Positions 1 to 11,042 are shown, counted from the stretch's first letter. The stretch is DNA of 64,000 nt from Streptomyces lunaelactis (GCF_003054555.1 NZ_CP026304.1:3596001-3660000); one strand, 5' to 3'. A program made the numbers and translations. Notes: a model not told the origin generated them from the sequence alone.

Positions 1-312
1 GAGCGTATAGAGCCCGACGACGCCCATCAGATAGCCCATCTCGGCGGGCGTCGTGGCGATCGACACCAGCACCACGGCGATCGGCCACCGCCTGCGCAGC
101 ACCAGCACGGACCCGACGACCAGCCCGAACAGCACCCCGATGGGCACGGGAATCGCGGCCTTCTCCGCGAACCCCACACCCTCCAGAGCGCACTCGAAGG
201 CGGAGACGAGCCCCAGCCCCACATCCAATGCGACACTTCGCCGCCGTCCCCACCACAGGAGGCTACGGGTGGTCGTACCCGTGCCGTCCTGCTGTGCCCC
301 CGTTGTGGTCAT
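1..312 (-). CDS. Partial membrane sensor protein, probable histidine kinase N-terminus
   Basis: This open frame starts at the ATG complementary to 310-312 and runs off the left edge, leaving 104 N-terminal residues. After a short polar N-terminus there is an Arg-rich turn and hydrophobic segments at about residues 28-45, 53-72 and 76-90, separated by a short RRR turn. That layout resembles the membrane-sensing part of Streptomyces two-component sensor kinases. The catalytic region lies outside the window, so the kinase assignment is an inference from the hydrophobic pattern only; an unrelated membrane protein is possible. The gene is divergent from tRNA-Gln and glmU. Confidence 0.5.
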   Translation of the reverse strand, partial: MTTTGAQQDGTGTTTRSLLWWGRRRSVALDVGLGLVSAFECALEGVGFAEKAAIPVPIGVLFGLVVGSVLVLRRRWPIAVVLVSIATTPAEMGYLMGVVGLYTL

Positions 313-394
313 GTCTTCCAGCCTACGGGCGGGTGCGACTCATTTTCCGGGGAGTGCGGACAGCCCGCGCTCGAGTCCCGTTCAGGTCCTGTCC

Positions 395-461
395 AGGTCC
401 CGTCGCCCAGGTCCTGGCTAAGTCCCGTCGCCCAGGTGCTGTCTAAGTCCCGTCGCGTCGA
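395..461. repeat. 25-bp tandem repeat, about 2.7 copies
   Basis: Units beginning at 395, 420 and 445 share the core AAGTCCCGTCGCCCAGGT, with single-base differences between copies; the third copy breaks off after AAGTCCCGTCGC. The array lies in the 224-bp gap between the divergent membrane sensor gene and tRNA-Gln. No gene is visible in that gap. Confidence 0.75.
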
Positions 462-536
462 AGGCGGGTGGTACGGCATAGTGTGGGGAGCCCGGTCGAC
501 GGCCTGCCGGAATGTCGGTAATAGTCGACCCAGCTA

Positions 537-608
537 TCCCCCGTGGTGTAATCGGCAGCACAGTGGCTTTTGGTGCCATTAGTCCGGGTTCGAGTCCTGG
601 CGGGGGAG
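537..608 (+). tRNA. tRNA-Gln (TTG)
   Basis: The acceptor stem pairs TCCCCCG (537-543) with CGGGGGA (601-607). The anticodon stem TGGC/GCCA encloses the loop TTTTGGT with anticodon TTG, and the T arm pairs CCGGG with CCTGG around TTCGAGT. The discriminator base is G608 and no CCA is encoded, which is usual for Streptomyces. The 72-nt length is typical of tRNA-Gln. Confidence 0.95.
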
Positions 609-652
609 CTTCTCACCTGGGTTCCGGCTTTCACGGTCGGGACCCGCCCTTG

Positions 653-678
653 TTTCGCTCCCGAATTTCGCTCCCGAA
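653..678 (+). repeat. 13-bp tandem duplication upstream of glmU
   Basis: TTTCGCTCCCGAA occurs twice head to tail (653-665 and 666-678). Each unit is itself weakly palindromic (TTCG...CGAA). It lies between tRNA-Gln and glmU, about 50 bp before the glmU start, so it could be a regulatory site or a simple duplication. Confidence 0.6.
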
Positions 679-729
679 ACCCCCCGGTATCCTTCGGATG
701 TCCACCACCCGAAGCCGAAGGGCATTCCC

Positions 730-2178
730 GTGAGCGCCAACCGCCCGGCAGCCGTCGTCGTCCTCGCAGCGGGTGAGGGCACCCGCATGAAGTCGAAGAC
801 CCCCAAGGTCCTGCACGAAATCTGCGGGCGCTCGCTCGTCGGACATGTCGTCTCCGCCGCTCGTGAGCTGGACCCCGAGCACCTCGTCGTGGTTGTCGGC
901 CATGCGAGTGAGCAGGTCAAGGGGCACCTCACCGAGCAGTACGCCGGTACCCGCACCGCCTACCAGGCCGAGCAGAACGGCACCGGGCACGCCGTCCGGA
1001 TGGCGCTCGAGGAGCTCGGCCGTACGCCCGACGGCACCGTCGTCGTCGTGTGCGGCGACACTCCCCTTCTCTCCGGCGAGACACTGACCGCGCTCGCGGC
1101 CACGCACGCCGCCGACGGCAACGCCGTCACCGTGCTCACCGCCGAGGTCCCGGACTCCACCGGCTACGGCCGCATCGTGCGCGACAGCGCCACCGGCACT
1201 GTCACCGCGATCGTCGAGCACAAGGACGCCACCGACGAGCAGCGCGCGATCCGGGAGATCAACTCCGGGGTGTTCGCCTTCGACGGGCAGCTGCTCGCGG
1301 ACGCGCTCGGCAAGGTGCGTACGGACAACAGCCAGGGCGAGGAGTACCTCACCGATGTGCTGGGGATCCTGCGCGAGGCCGGTCACCGGGTGGGGGCGTC
1401 CGTCGCGGGCGACCACCGGGAGATCCTCGGCATCAACAACCGCGTACAGCTGGCCGAGGCGCGCAAGCTGCTCAATGAGCGGCTCCTCGACCGGGCGATG
1501 ATGGCCGGTGTCACGGTCGTCGACCCGGCGTCGGTGCTCGTGGATGTGACGGTCACGTTCGAGCGGGACGCGATCGTGCACCCGGGTACGCAGCTGCTGG
1601 GCGCGACGCACCTCGCCGAGGGCGCCGAGGTCGGCCCCAACTCCCGCCTGAAGGACACCGTCGTGGGCGAGGGTGCCCGCGTCGACAACACGGTCGCGGA
1701 CACCGCGGTGGTCGGCGAGGGGGCCGCGGTCGGCCCGTTCGCGTATCTGCGGCCCGGCACGAAGCTCGGCGTGAAGTCCAAGATCGGGGCGTATGTCGAG
1801 ACGAAGAACGCGGCCATCGGTGAGGGCACCAAGGTCCCGCACCTCTCCTACGTCGGTGACGCGACGATCGGCGATTACACGAACATCGGCGCCGCGAGCG
1901 TGTTCGTGAACTACGACGGCGAGGCCAAGCACCACACCACGATCGGCTCGCACTGCAGGACCGGCTCGGACAACATGTTTGTGGCTCCGGTCACGGTCGG
2001 GGACGGCGCGTACACCGCGGCGGGTTCGGTCATCACGAAGGACGTGCCGGCCGGTTCGCTCGCCGTCGCCCGCGGCCAGCAGCGGAATATCGAGGGCTGG
2101 GTGGCCCGGAAGCGCCCCGGAAGCGCCGCCGCCCAGGCGGCCCAAGAGTCAACGGAACAGGTCGCCGAGGGGAACTGA
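730..2178 (+). CDS. glmU: Bifunctional GlmU: GlcNAc-1-P uridyltransferase / GlcN-1-P acetyltransferase
   Basis: GlmU makes UDP-N-acetylglucosamine in the cytoplasm for peptidoglycan and other wall polymers. It acetylates glucosamine-1-phosphate and then transfers UMP from UTP. The 482-residue product starts with the nucleotidyltransferase signature (VVLAAGEGTRMKSKTPKVLH, about residues 10-29). From about residue 255 it changes to the hexapeptide repeats of a left-handed beta helix that forms the acetyltransferase domain (for example VGPFAYLRPGTKLGVKSKIG). Length matches the family. The GTG start at 730 follows GAAGGG at 715-720. It is followed after about 110 bp by prs on the same strand, so the two precursors UDP-GlcNAc and PRPP are encoded side by side. 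Confidence 0.97.
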   Translation: MSANRPAAVVVLAAGEGTRMKSKTPKVLHEICGRSLVGHVVSAARELDPEHLVVVVGHASEQVKGHLTEQYAGTRTAYQAEQNGTGHAVRMALEELGRTPDGTVVVVCGDTPLLSGETLTALAATHAADGNAVTVLTAEVPDSTGYGRIVRDSATGTVTAIVEHKDATDEQRAIREINSGVFAFDGQLLADALGKVRTDNSQGEEYLTDVLGILREAGHRVGASVAGDHREILGINNRVQLAEARKLLNERLLDRAMMAGVTVVDPASVLVDVTVTFERDAIVHPGTQLLGATHLAEGAEVGPNSRLKDTVVGEGARVDNTVADTAVVGEGAAVGPFAYLRPGTKLGVKSKIGAYVETKNAAIGEGTKVPHLSYVGDATIGDYTNIGAASVFVNYDGEAKHHTTIGSHCRTGSDNMFVAPVTVGDGAYTAAGSVITKDVPAGSLAVARGQQRNIEGWVARKRPGSAAAQAAQESTEQVAEGN

Positions 2179-2287
2179 CCGGAAACAGGTGCGTCCAACT
2201 CGGCGTACCGTGATACGTGCACACAAATTCGGCTGGCTCACGCTCAGTACGCCCGTGGCCAGAGAACACGTCTGAGGAGACAGTGCT

Positions 2288-3265
2288 GTGACCGGGATCA
2301 AGACGACCGGCGAGAAGAAGCTGATGCTCTTCTCCGGCCGCGCCCACCCCGAGCTGGCCGAGGAGGTCGCACACCAGCTGGGTGTCGGCCTGGTGCCGAC
2401 GAAGGCTTTCGACTTCGCGAACGGCGAGATCTACGTCCGCTTCCAGGAGTCGGCCCGTGGTGCCGACTGCTTCCTGATGCAGAGCCACACGGCCCCCATC
2501 AACAAGTGGATCATGGAACAGCTGATCATGATCGACGCTCTGAAGCGGGCCTCCGCCCGGAGCATCACCGTGATCGTCCCGTCCTACGGCTACGCCCGGC
2601 AGGACAAGAAGCACCGCGGCCGCGAGCCGATCTCGGCCCGACTGGTCGCCGACCTGCTGAAGACCGCGGGTGCGCACCGCATCCTCACGGTCGATCTGCA
2701 CACCGACCAGATCCAGGGCTTCTTCGACGGCCCGGTCGATCATCTGTCGGCGCTGCCTGTCCTCGCGGACTACGTGGGCGCGAAGGTCGACCGCAACAAG
2801 CTCACCGTCGTCTCCCCCGACGCCGGCCGGGTACGCGTCGCCGACCGCTGGTGCGACCGCCTCGACGCCCCGCTGGCGATCGTCCACAAGCGGCGCGACA
2901 AGGACGTCGCCAACCAGGTGACCGTCCACGAGGTCGTGGGTGAGGTCGAGGGCCGCGTCTGCATCCTCGTCGACGACATGATCGACACCGGTGGCACGAT
3001 CTGCGCCGCGGCGGACGCACTCTTCGCGCACGGCGCGGAGGATGTGATCGTGACGGCGACGCACGGCATCCTGTCCGGGCCGGCGGCGGACCGTCTGAAG
3101 AACTCCAAGGTGAGCGAGTTCGTCTTCACGAACACGCTGCCCGACCCGGGCGACCTGGAGCTCGACAAGATCACGGTGCTGTCCATCGCGCCGACGATCG
3201 CGCGCGCGGTGCGTGAGGTGTTCGAGGACGGTTCGGTGACGAGCCTCTTCGAGGAGCAGGGCTAG
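2288..3265 (+). CDS. prs: Ribose-phosphate pyrophosphokinase (PRPP synthetase)
   Basis: The enzyme transfers pyrophosphate from ATP to ribose-5-phosphate, giving PRPP for purine, pyrimidine, His, Trp and NAD synthesis. The 325-residue protein has the family motifs in order: the ATP-side region PSYGYARQDKKHRGREPISA, the DLHTDQIQGFF metal-binding segment, VSPDAGRV, and the PRPP-binding loop ILVDDMIDTGGTI. The GTG start at 2288 is preceded by GAGGAGA at about 2274-2280. Length is slightly above the usual 310-320 because of a short N-terminal extension. A clear hairpin terminator follows, separating it from rplY. Confidence 0.97.
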   Translation: MTGIKTTGEKKLMLFSGRAHPELAEEVAHQLGVGLVPTKAFDFANGEIYVRFQESARGADCFLMQSHTAPINKWIMEQLIMIDALKRASARSITVIVPSYGYARQDKKHRGREPISARLVADLLKTAGAHRILTVDLHTDQIQGFFDGPVDHLSALPVLADYVGAKVDRNKLTVVSPDAGRVRVADRWCDRLDAPLAIVHKRRDKDVANQVTVHEVVGEVEGRVCILVDDMIDTGGTICAAADALFAHGAEDVIVTATHGILSGPAADRLKNSKVSEFVFTNTLPDPGDLELDKITVLSIAPTIARAVREVFEDGSVTSLFEEQG

Positions 3266-3276
3266 GACGTACGAGT

Positions 3277-3309
3277 AAGGGCCGTTCTGTCTGTACGGAG
3301 CGGCCCTTT
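3277..3309 (+). terminator. Hairpin terminator after prs
   Basis: AAGGGCCG (3277-3284) pairs with CGGCCCTT (3301-3308), with additional weak pairing inside. The distal arm ends in a short T run. It sits 12 bp after the prs stop codon. Confidence 0.8.
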
Positions 3310-3356
3310 CTCATGCCCGCGCTCAAGCCCACTCCCAGGGCCCCGCATGATCCACT

Positions 3357-3385
3357 TTGGGGGTTGGGCCGGCGCTGGGTAGACT
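3357..3385 (+). promoter_or_regulatory. Probable rplY promoter
   Basis: A TTGGGG -35-like hexamer (3357-3362) and a TAGACT -10-like hexamer (3380-3385) are separated by 17 bp. The start site would fall near 3392, leaving a leader of about 120 nt before rplY. The leader contains the imperfect hairpin CCGCACTTCTGGTGCGG at about 3410-3426. No start site is known from the sequence itself. Confidence 0.45.
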
Positions 3386-3512
3386 GTCGAAGTTGCTCGG
3401 CGAGGGAGACCGCACTTCTGGTGCGGCGGTCCGTTATCGACGCGCTCTTCGTAGCAGGCCTGTCGTGGCCGGGTGACCGCCACCAGATCTTTCTGCAATA
3501 CGAGGAGTGCAC

Positions 3513-4106
3513 ATGTCCGAGGTGAAGCTCGCCGCCGCGATCCGTTCCGAGTTCGGCAAGGGTGCGGCTCGTCGCGTCCGCCGCGAGAACAAGGTTCCCG
3601 GTGTTCTCTACGGTCACGGTTCCGACCCGATCCACATCACGCTGCCGGGCCACGAGCTGACGCTCGCCCTGCGTACCTCCAACGTTCTGCTCGCCCTGGA
3701 CATCGAGGGCAAGAACGAGCTGGCCATCCCGAAGTCGGTCCAGCGTGACCCGCTGCGTGGCTCCATCGAGCACGTCGACCTGCTCATCGTGAAGCGCGGC
3801 GAGAAGGTCAACGTCGAGATCCCCGTCAACACCGAGGGCGAACTGGCCCCGGGTGCGTTCCTGCTCGAGCACGTGCTGAAGGCCCTGCCCGTCGAGGCCG
3901 AGGCCACGCACATCCCCGAGTCCGTCACGGTCTCCATCAAGGGCCTGACGGCCGGTGACTCCATCCTCGCGAAGGACATCCCGCTGCCGTCCGGCACGAC
4001 CCTGGCCGTCGAGGACGACACCGTCGTCCTGCAGATCCTGGCCGCGCAGGCCGAGGAGCCGTCGGCCGAGGCCGAGGCCGAGGCCGCAGAGGGCGCCGAG
4101 GCCTGA
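3513..4106 (+). CDS. rplY: 50S ribosomal protein L25 / general stress protein Ctc
   Basis: This is a long-form bL25 of the Ctc type that binds 5S rRNA at the large-subunit central protuberance and is often stress-induced in actinobacteria. The 197-residue product has an N-terminal L25 beta-barrel (about 1-95, including GKGAARRVRRENKVPGVLYG) and a C-terminal TL5/Ctc domain. It ends in an acidic Glu/Ala tail (EEPSAEAEAEAAEGAEA). I choose the ATG at 3513 because GAGGAG (3502-3507) lies 5 nt upstream; a GTG at 3507 is also in frame but overlaps that ribosome-binding site. pth follows 145 bp downstream, a conserved pairing. Confidence 0.95.
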   Translation: MSEVKLAAAIRSEFGKGAARRVRRENKVPGVLYGHGSDPIHITLPGHELTLALRTSNVLLALDIEGKNELAIPKSVQRDPLRGSIEHVDLLIVKRGEKVNVEIPVNTEGELAPGAFLLEHVLKALPVEAEATHIPESVTVSIKGLTAGDSILAKDIPLPSGTTLAVEDDTVVLQILAAQAEEPSAEAEAEAAEGAEA

Positions 4107-4190
4107 TCCCCTCCGGGGAGCTTGCCGCGCATGCGGTGACCGGCCCCGCGGGTACCGTGGGTCGGGGCGCAGCCCCGGAGAACCTTCTTC

Positions 4191-4227
4191 AGCCGCCGCC
4201 CGCGCCGTCAAGGCGCGGGCGGCGGCT
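4191..4227 (+). terminator. Perfect 16-bp hairpin between rplY and pth
   Basis: AGCCGCCGCCCGCGCC (4191-4206) pairs without mismatch with 4212-4227 around the loop GTCAA. It ends only 24 nt before the pth start codon and has no U-tract. A smaller hairpin (CGGGGC-GCA-GCCCCG) lies just upstream at about 4163-4177. It may terminate or attenuate read-through into pth. Confidence 0.7.
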
Positions 4228-4251
4228 GCCCGTTGACATGGAGACGCGCAG

Positions 4252-4845
4252 ATGTCCGACGCGAACGCCCCCTGGCTGGTCGTGGGCCTCGGCAATCCCG
4301 GGCCGGAGTACGCCGCGAACCGGCACAACGTCGGGTTCATGGTGGCCGACCTGCTCGCCGAGCGCATCGGCGGCAAGTTCAAGCGCGCGCAGAAGGCGCA
4401 GGCCCAGGTCGTGGAGGGCCGGATCGGGGCGCCGGGTCCGGAGAACCGCCGGATCGTGCTGGCCAAGCCCATGTCGTACATGAACCTCTCCGGCGGTCCG
4501 GTCACCTCGCTGCGCGACTTCTACAAGGTGCCGACGGCGAACATCGTCGCGATCCACGACGAGCTGGACATCGACTACGGCACGCTGCGGCTGAAGCTGG
4601 GCGGCGGCGACAACGGGCACAACGGTCTGAAGTCGCTGACCAAGTCGATGGGCCCGGACTATCACCGGGTGCGGTTCGGGATCGGCCGGCCGCCGGGCCG
4701 GATGCAGGTGGCGGACTTCGTGCTGAAGGACTTCTCGTCCACGGAGCGCAAGGAGCTCGCGTACGTGGTGGACCGGGCGGCGGACGCGGTGGAGTGTCTG
4801 GTGACCGAGGGGCTCGAGCGGGCCCAAAGTACGTACAACTCCTGA
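4252..4845 (+). CDS. pth: Peptidyl-tRNA hydrolase
   Basis: The enzyme hydrolyses peptidyl-tRNAs released prematurely from ribosomes, recycling tRNA. The 197-residue protein has the family signatures: [22 protein letters not shown] near the N-terminus (with the catalytic His in RHNVG), [12 protein letters not shown], and [33 protein letters not shown] lies 9 nt before the ATG at 4252. It follows rplY in the same direction and may be co-transcribed unless the intervening hairpin stops transcription. The product has standard length and no unusual features. Confidence 0.97.
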   Translation: MSDANAPWLVVGLGNPGPEYAANRHNVGFMVADLLAERIGGKFKRAQKAQAQVVEGRIGAPGPENRRIVLAKPMSYMNLSGGPVTSLRDFYKVPTANIVAIHDELDIDYGTLRLKLGGGDNGHNGLKSLTKSMGPDYHRVRFGIGRPPGRMQVADFVLKDFSSTERKELAYVVDRAADAVECLVTEGLERAQSTYNS

Positions 4846-4900
4846 TAAGGCGGGGGCCGTAGTTGACCGAGCGCGGCCCTATGGCCAAGGATCGCGCCCT

Positions 4901-5362
4901 ATGAAGCGGACCGACCTGCTCCTCTACGCCCACCGTGCCGCGATGGGCTGTGTCGCCCTTCTGCTGCTCCTGGCCGGATTCTGGTCGTCCTGGGACACGG
5001 CCCAGCACGTCCTGCTCGCCAAGGGCCGCGAACACGGCACGCTCACCGTCGCCGGCTGCGGCGACGACACGTGCACCGGCCCCTACGACCCCGAGGGGTC
5101 TCCCCCGCCCCGGAGCGGGATGACGATCGAGAAGTCCGTCGCGGTGAAGAAGGCAGCGAGGCTCCCGGTCGTCGTGAAGCCCGGCACGGACGAGGTGGTA
5201 CGCACGGGCACGGCGGGCGTCCTGCACGCCTGGGTCCCGATGGGCGGTGCCCTCGTCCTGGCCGGCCTGGTGATCGGCGGCGGCCTGCGCCTGACGCGCC
5301 TCGCGTGGGGGACGGCGGCGGCGGGCGGCGCGCTGCTGGTGGGAGCGTTCCTCGCGCTCTGA
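4901..5362 (+). CDS. Small predicted membrane protein, function unknown
   Basis: The 153-residue protein has an N-terminal hydrophobic segment (about residues 14-32), a polar extracytoplasmic-looking middle (about 33-105) with two cysteines in GCGDDTCTG, and two more hydrophobic segments (about 109-127 and 132-152). This suggests a three-span membrane protein with an outside loop that may form a disulfide. I do not recognise a family. It lies 55 bp downstream of pth on the same strand. Codon usage is typical of the organism. Confidence 0.65.
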   Translation: MKRTDLLLYAHRAAMGCVALLLLLAGFWSSWDTAQHVLLAKGREHGTLTVAGCGDDTCTGPYDPEGSPPPRSGMTIEKSVAVKKAARLPVVVKPGTDEVVRTGTAGVLHAWVPMGGALVLAGLVIGGGLRLTRLAWGTAAAGGALLVGAFLAL

Positions 5363-5559
5363 GCGCGCCCCTGAGCCCGCTCCGAGTCCCCAACCGGCTT
5401 ACCGGAACGACGTATTCACCTGATCGTTATCCACGACTATTGGGGCAATTGACAACTCTTGGTGCGGATGCGGCATCACATATCTTGACCGGCGCGCGAG
5501 TTCACAGGACGCTGAGCAGCCCCCCATGGCACCCGTCCCTCTCTAACGTTGGATTGCCC

Positions 5560-6240
5560 ATGCGCACCCTCATCTCCACCGGCGCAGTGATGACAGCAGC
5601 GGCGTTCTCGCTCCTGACCGCTCCCGCCGCACACGCAACGCCTCCCGGCGACAACGGCACCGTGAAAATCCACGACGCCACCACCGGCGAGGAACTCCGC
5701 AAGAACGAGCCGCACGTCTGCTCCTTCTACCTCGACGCCTTCGGCTTCGACGGCGGCCAGGAAGTCGACTGGAAGATCGTCGAGATGCCGCCCACCGGCA
5801 CCAAGGGCAAGGTCGCCGACAACGGCTCGCTGACCCTGGACGGCGAGGGCCACGGCCGTACGGACGACAGGACCCTGCCCGACGGGCACTACAAGCTCAT
5901 CTGGAACTTCGACGGAGAGCACGGCAAGGCCAAGCACAAGGTCTTCTGGACCGAGTGCGAGGACGACGGAGAGCCGAGCGGGCAGCCGACCGGCACGCCG
6001 TCGCAGGAGCCGTCCGGAAAGCCCTCCGAGGCGCCGACGGAGGAACCCACCTCCTCCACGTCCCCCTCCACGTCCCCCTCCACGGCCCCGACGGCCGCGC
6101 CGTCCCCGTCCGCCAACGGCGACGGTGATCTCGCGGAGACCGGTTCGAGCGCCCCGCTCGGGACCATCACGGTGGTCGCTGCGGCCCTGTTCGGAGCGGG
6201 CGGCTACCTGGCCGCGCGCCGCCGCAAGGCTCAGCACTGA
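5560..6240 (+). CDS. Secreted surface protein with LAETG cell-wall sorting signal
   Basis: The 226-residue product has a signal peptide (about 1-24, ending around APAAHA) and a compact domain of about 120 residues. A Ser/Thr/Pro-rich stalk follows (about 135-185, repeated SPSTSPSTAPTAAPSPS). The C-terminus is a sorting signal: LAETG, a hydrophobic stretch and an RRRK tail. LAXTG motifs are the preferred substrates of actinobacterial class E sortases, so this protein is probably linked to peptidoglycan. The ATG at 5560 is chosen because the signal peptide begins there. The frame stays open upstream, but that extension lacks signal-peptide character. The stalk could carry O-mannose added by Pmt (inference). 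A long palindromic terminator follows. Confidence 0.8.
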   Translation: MRTLISTGAVMTAAAFSLLTAPAAHATPPGDNGTVKIHDATTGEELRKNEPHVCSFYLDAFGFDGGQEVDWKIVEMPPTGTKGKVADNGSLTLDGEGHGRTDDRTLPDGHYKLIWNFDGEHGKAKHKVFWTECEDDGEPSGQPTGTPSQEPSGKPSEAPTEEPTSSTSPSTSPSTAPTAAPSPSANGDGDLAETGSSAPLGTITVVAAALFGAGGYLAARRRKAQH

Positions 6241-6280
6241 CGGGCGCTGACGAGCGCGCTTGAGCGCTGTTGAGCACCAA

Positions 6281-6318
6281 GAAGCGGCCTCTTCCCCGCG
6301 CGGGGAAGAGGCCGCTTC
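6281..6318. terminator. Bidirectional terminator between surface-protein gene and ppc
   Basis: A perfect 17-bp inverted repeat (6281-6297 with 6302-6318) surrounds the loop GCGC. Its ends read GAAGCGGCC and GGCCGCTTC. It lies between two convergent genes, so it can serve both. Confidence 0.9.
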
Positions 6319-6338
6319 GTATGGCGCCCCGTACGGCG

Positions 6339-9068
<2,730 letters not shown>

Positions 9069-9186
9069 AGGTGCGGCTCCTTGCAGTGTTTGAGCACGTC
9101 TGGAGGGGTACTGGAGGCTTGCGGACCGCGCTGTCCGACGACACCCAGGATAGGTGTCCATTTCCCTGACGTTATCCACAGGTCAC

Positions 9187-9240
9187 TTGCCGCCGGCCCG
9201 CGCACTGCCATACTTACGTCGGCGTAGGTTACGCGTCCGT
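9187..9240 (+). promoter_or_regulatory. Probable promoter and palindromic operator of desaturase-tetR operon
   Basis: TTGCCG (9187-9192) and CATACT (9209-9214) with a 16-bp spacer form a plausible promoter. Directly downstream, over the expected start site, is an interrupted palindrome centred on GCGTA-GGT-TACGC (9222-9234). Extended to 9216-9240 it matches at 8 of 11 positions per arm. The downstream operon encodes its own TetR-family protein, the natural candidate ligand of this site. Confidence 0.55.
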
Positions 9241-9280
9241 AGCCTTGTTTCTGCCCTCTCTCACCCCACAGGGGACCCTC

Positions 9281-10264
9281 ATGACCACAAGCCCGGATGT
9301 GCTGGACGACGTCCCCAAGCCGTCGGCGGCCGACGACAGCCCCTTCGCCACGCTGGGCGGGGAGAAGAAGGGGTCGCTCGAGCAGCTCGCCCTGCTGCTC
9401 TTCATCATGGTGCCCTTCGTCGCACTGCTCGCGGCCGTGCCGCTGGCCTGGGGCTGGGGCGTGAGCTGGCTCGATCTCGGCCTGCTGGTGGTGATGTACT
9501 ACATCGGCTGCCACGGCGTCACGATCGGCTACCACCGCTACTTCACGCACGGCTCCTTCAAGGCGAAGCGCCCGCTCCGCATCGGACTCGCGATCATGGG
9601 ATCGCTCGCGGTCGAGGGTCCGCTGGTGCGCTGGGTCGCCGACCACCGCAAGCACCACAAGTTCTCCGACGCGGAGGGCGACCCGCACTCGCCGTGGCGG
9701 TTCGGCGAGACCGTGCCCGCGCTGATGAAGGGCCTGTGGTGGGCGCACATCGGCTGGATGTTCGACGAGGAGCGGACCTCGCAGCAGAAGTACGCCCCGG
9801 ATCTGGTCAAGGACCCTGCGCTCCGCCGGATCTCCCGTGACTTCATCTACTGGACGATCCTCTCCCTCGCGATCCCGCCGCTGGTCGGCGGCCTGGTCAC
9901 GATGTCCTGGTGGGGCGCGTTCACGGCCTTCTTCTGGGGTTCGCTGGTCCGGGTGTCCCTGCTGCACCACGTCACCTGGTCCATCAATTCCATCTGCCAC
10001 GCGGTCGGCAAGCGCCCCTTCAAGTCCCGCGACCGCTCCGGCAACGTGTGGTGGCTCGCGGTGCTGTCCTGCGGCGAGTCCTGGCACAACCTCCACCACG
10101 CCGAACCGACGAGCGCGCGGCACGGCGTGCTGCGGGGCCAGATCGACTCCAGTGCCCGGCTGATCCGCTGGGCCGAAAAGCTGGGCTGGGCGTACGACGT
10201 GCGGTGGCCGGATGCGTCACGTATCGCCGCCCGGCGCAAGAGTGCGTCCGCCGAGGCGGCATGA
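9281..10264 (+). CDS. Membrane fatty-acid (acyl-CoA/acyl-lipid) desaturase
   Basis: This di-iron desaturase introduces a double bond, most likely delta-9, into fatty acyl chains at the membrane. The 327-residue protein has two hydrophobic hairpins and all three histidine boxes: HRYFTH (85-90), HRKHH (122-126) and HNLHH near residue 267. The ATG at 9281 follows a GGGGA element; an earlier in-frame start at 9245 is less likely. Its stop codon overlaps the start of the TetR-family gene by ATGA, so the two are translationally coupled. The arrangement resembles desaturase regulators that sense unsaturated acyl-CoA, an inference from context. Confidence 0.92.
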   Translation: MTTSPDVLDDVPKPSAADDSPFATLGGEKKGSLEQLALLLFIMVPFVALLAAVPLAWGWGVSWLDLGLLVVMYYIGCHGVTIGYHRYFTHGSFKAKRPLRIGLAIMGSLAVEGPLVRWVADHRKHHKFSDAEGDPHSPWRFGETVPALMKGLWWAHIGWMFDEERTSQQKYAPDLVKDPALRRISRDFIYWTILSLAIPPLVGGLVTMSWWGAFTAFFWGSLVRVSLLHHVTWSINSICHAVGKRPFKSRDRSGNVWWLAVLSCGESWHNLHHAEPTSARHGVLRGQIDSSARLIRWAEKLGWAYDVRWPDASRIAARRKSASAEAA

Positions 10265-10950
10265 TTGACGTTGTGGCGATCGACGGCGGTACCAGCAGCA
10301 CGGACAAGAGCCGGCCCTCCGGGAGCCGGCGCGCCCGCCGCGTCCGTATGACGGGGGCGGAACGCCGGGAGCAGCTGCTGGACATCGGCCGCACCCTCTT
10401 CGCGGAGAAGGGCTTCGAGGGCACTTCCGTCGAGGAGATCGCGGCCAAGGCGGGCGTCTCCAAGCCGGTGGTGTACGAGCACTTCGGCGGCAAGGAGGGC
10501 CTGTACGCCGTCGTGGTGGACCGCGAGATGCGCCAGCTGCTCGACATGGTGACGGGCGCGCTGACCGCGGGCCATCCGCGCGAGCTGCTGGAACAGGCCG
10601 CATTCGCGCTGCTCGACTACATCGAGATGTATACGGACGGATTCCGCATCCTGGTCCGCGACTCCCCGGTCGCCCAGTCGACCGGTACGTTCGCTTCGCT
10701 GATCAGCGATATCGCGACCCAGGTCGAGGACATTCTGGGCCTGGAGTTCAAGGCCCGTGGCTTTGATCCCAAGCTCGCCCCGCTGTACGCACAGGCGCTG
10801 GTCGGTATGGTCGCGCTGACGGGGCAGTGGTGGGTGGACGCCCGCCGCCCCAAGAAGGCGGAGGTCGCCGCCCATCTGGTGAATCTGGCGTGGCACGGGC
10901 TGGGCAGCCTGGAGGCGAAGCCGCGGTTGATAGGGCACCGCAAGAGTTGA
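10261..10950 (+). CDS. TetR-family regulator coupled to the desaturase
   Basis: The 229-residue protein has a TetR N-terminal helix-turn-helix domain at about residues 35-90. Its motif runs REQLLDIGRTLFAEKGFEG, VEEIAAKAGVSKPVVYEHFGGK, followed by an all-helical ligand domain. The first about 30 residues are a basic, disordered extension; a later ATG at 10348 would remove it. The ATG at 10261 overlaps the desaturase stop (ATGA), which favours the longer form. It probably controls its own operon through the palindrome at 9216-9240, with acyl-CoA or fatty acid as a plausible effector (inference from gene linkage). Confidence 0.88.
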   Translation: MIDVVAIDGGTSSTDKSRPSGSRRARRVRMTGAERREQLLDIGRTLFAEKGFEGTSVEEIAAKAGVSKPVVYEHFGGKEGLYAVVVDREMRQLLDMVTGALTAGHPRELLEQAAFALLDYIEMYTDGFRILVRDSPVAQSTGTFASLISDIATQVEDILGLEFKARGFDPKLAPLYAQALVGMVALTGQWWVDARRPKKAEVAAHLVNLAWHGLGSLEAKPRLIGHRKS

Positions 10951-11042
10951 TCCGGCACTGAAGGGCCGTTCAGTTCCCCCGCGTTTCCCGTCCGTTTCCC
11001 GTCCTCTTCCCGCTCGCTTTCCACAGGCCCGTTCCCGGACAC

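Noticed and set aside
395..461. CRISPR-like array
   Set aside because: Units are directly adjacent without spacers, and no cas genes are near.
443..634. Small open frame across tRNA-Gln
   Set aside because: It runs through the tRNA on the opposite strand and has no coding character.
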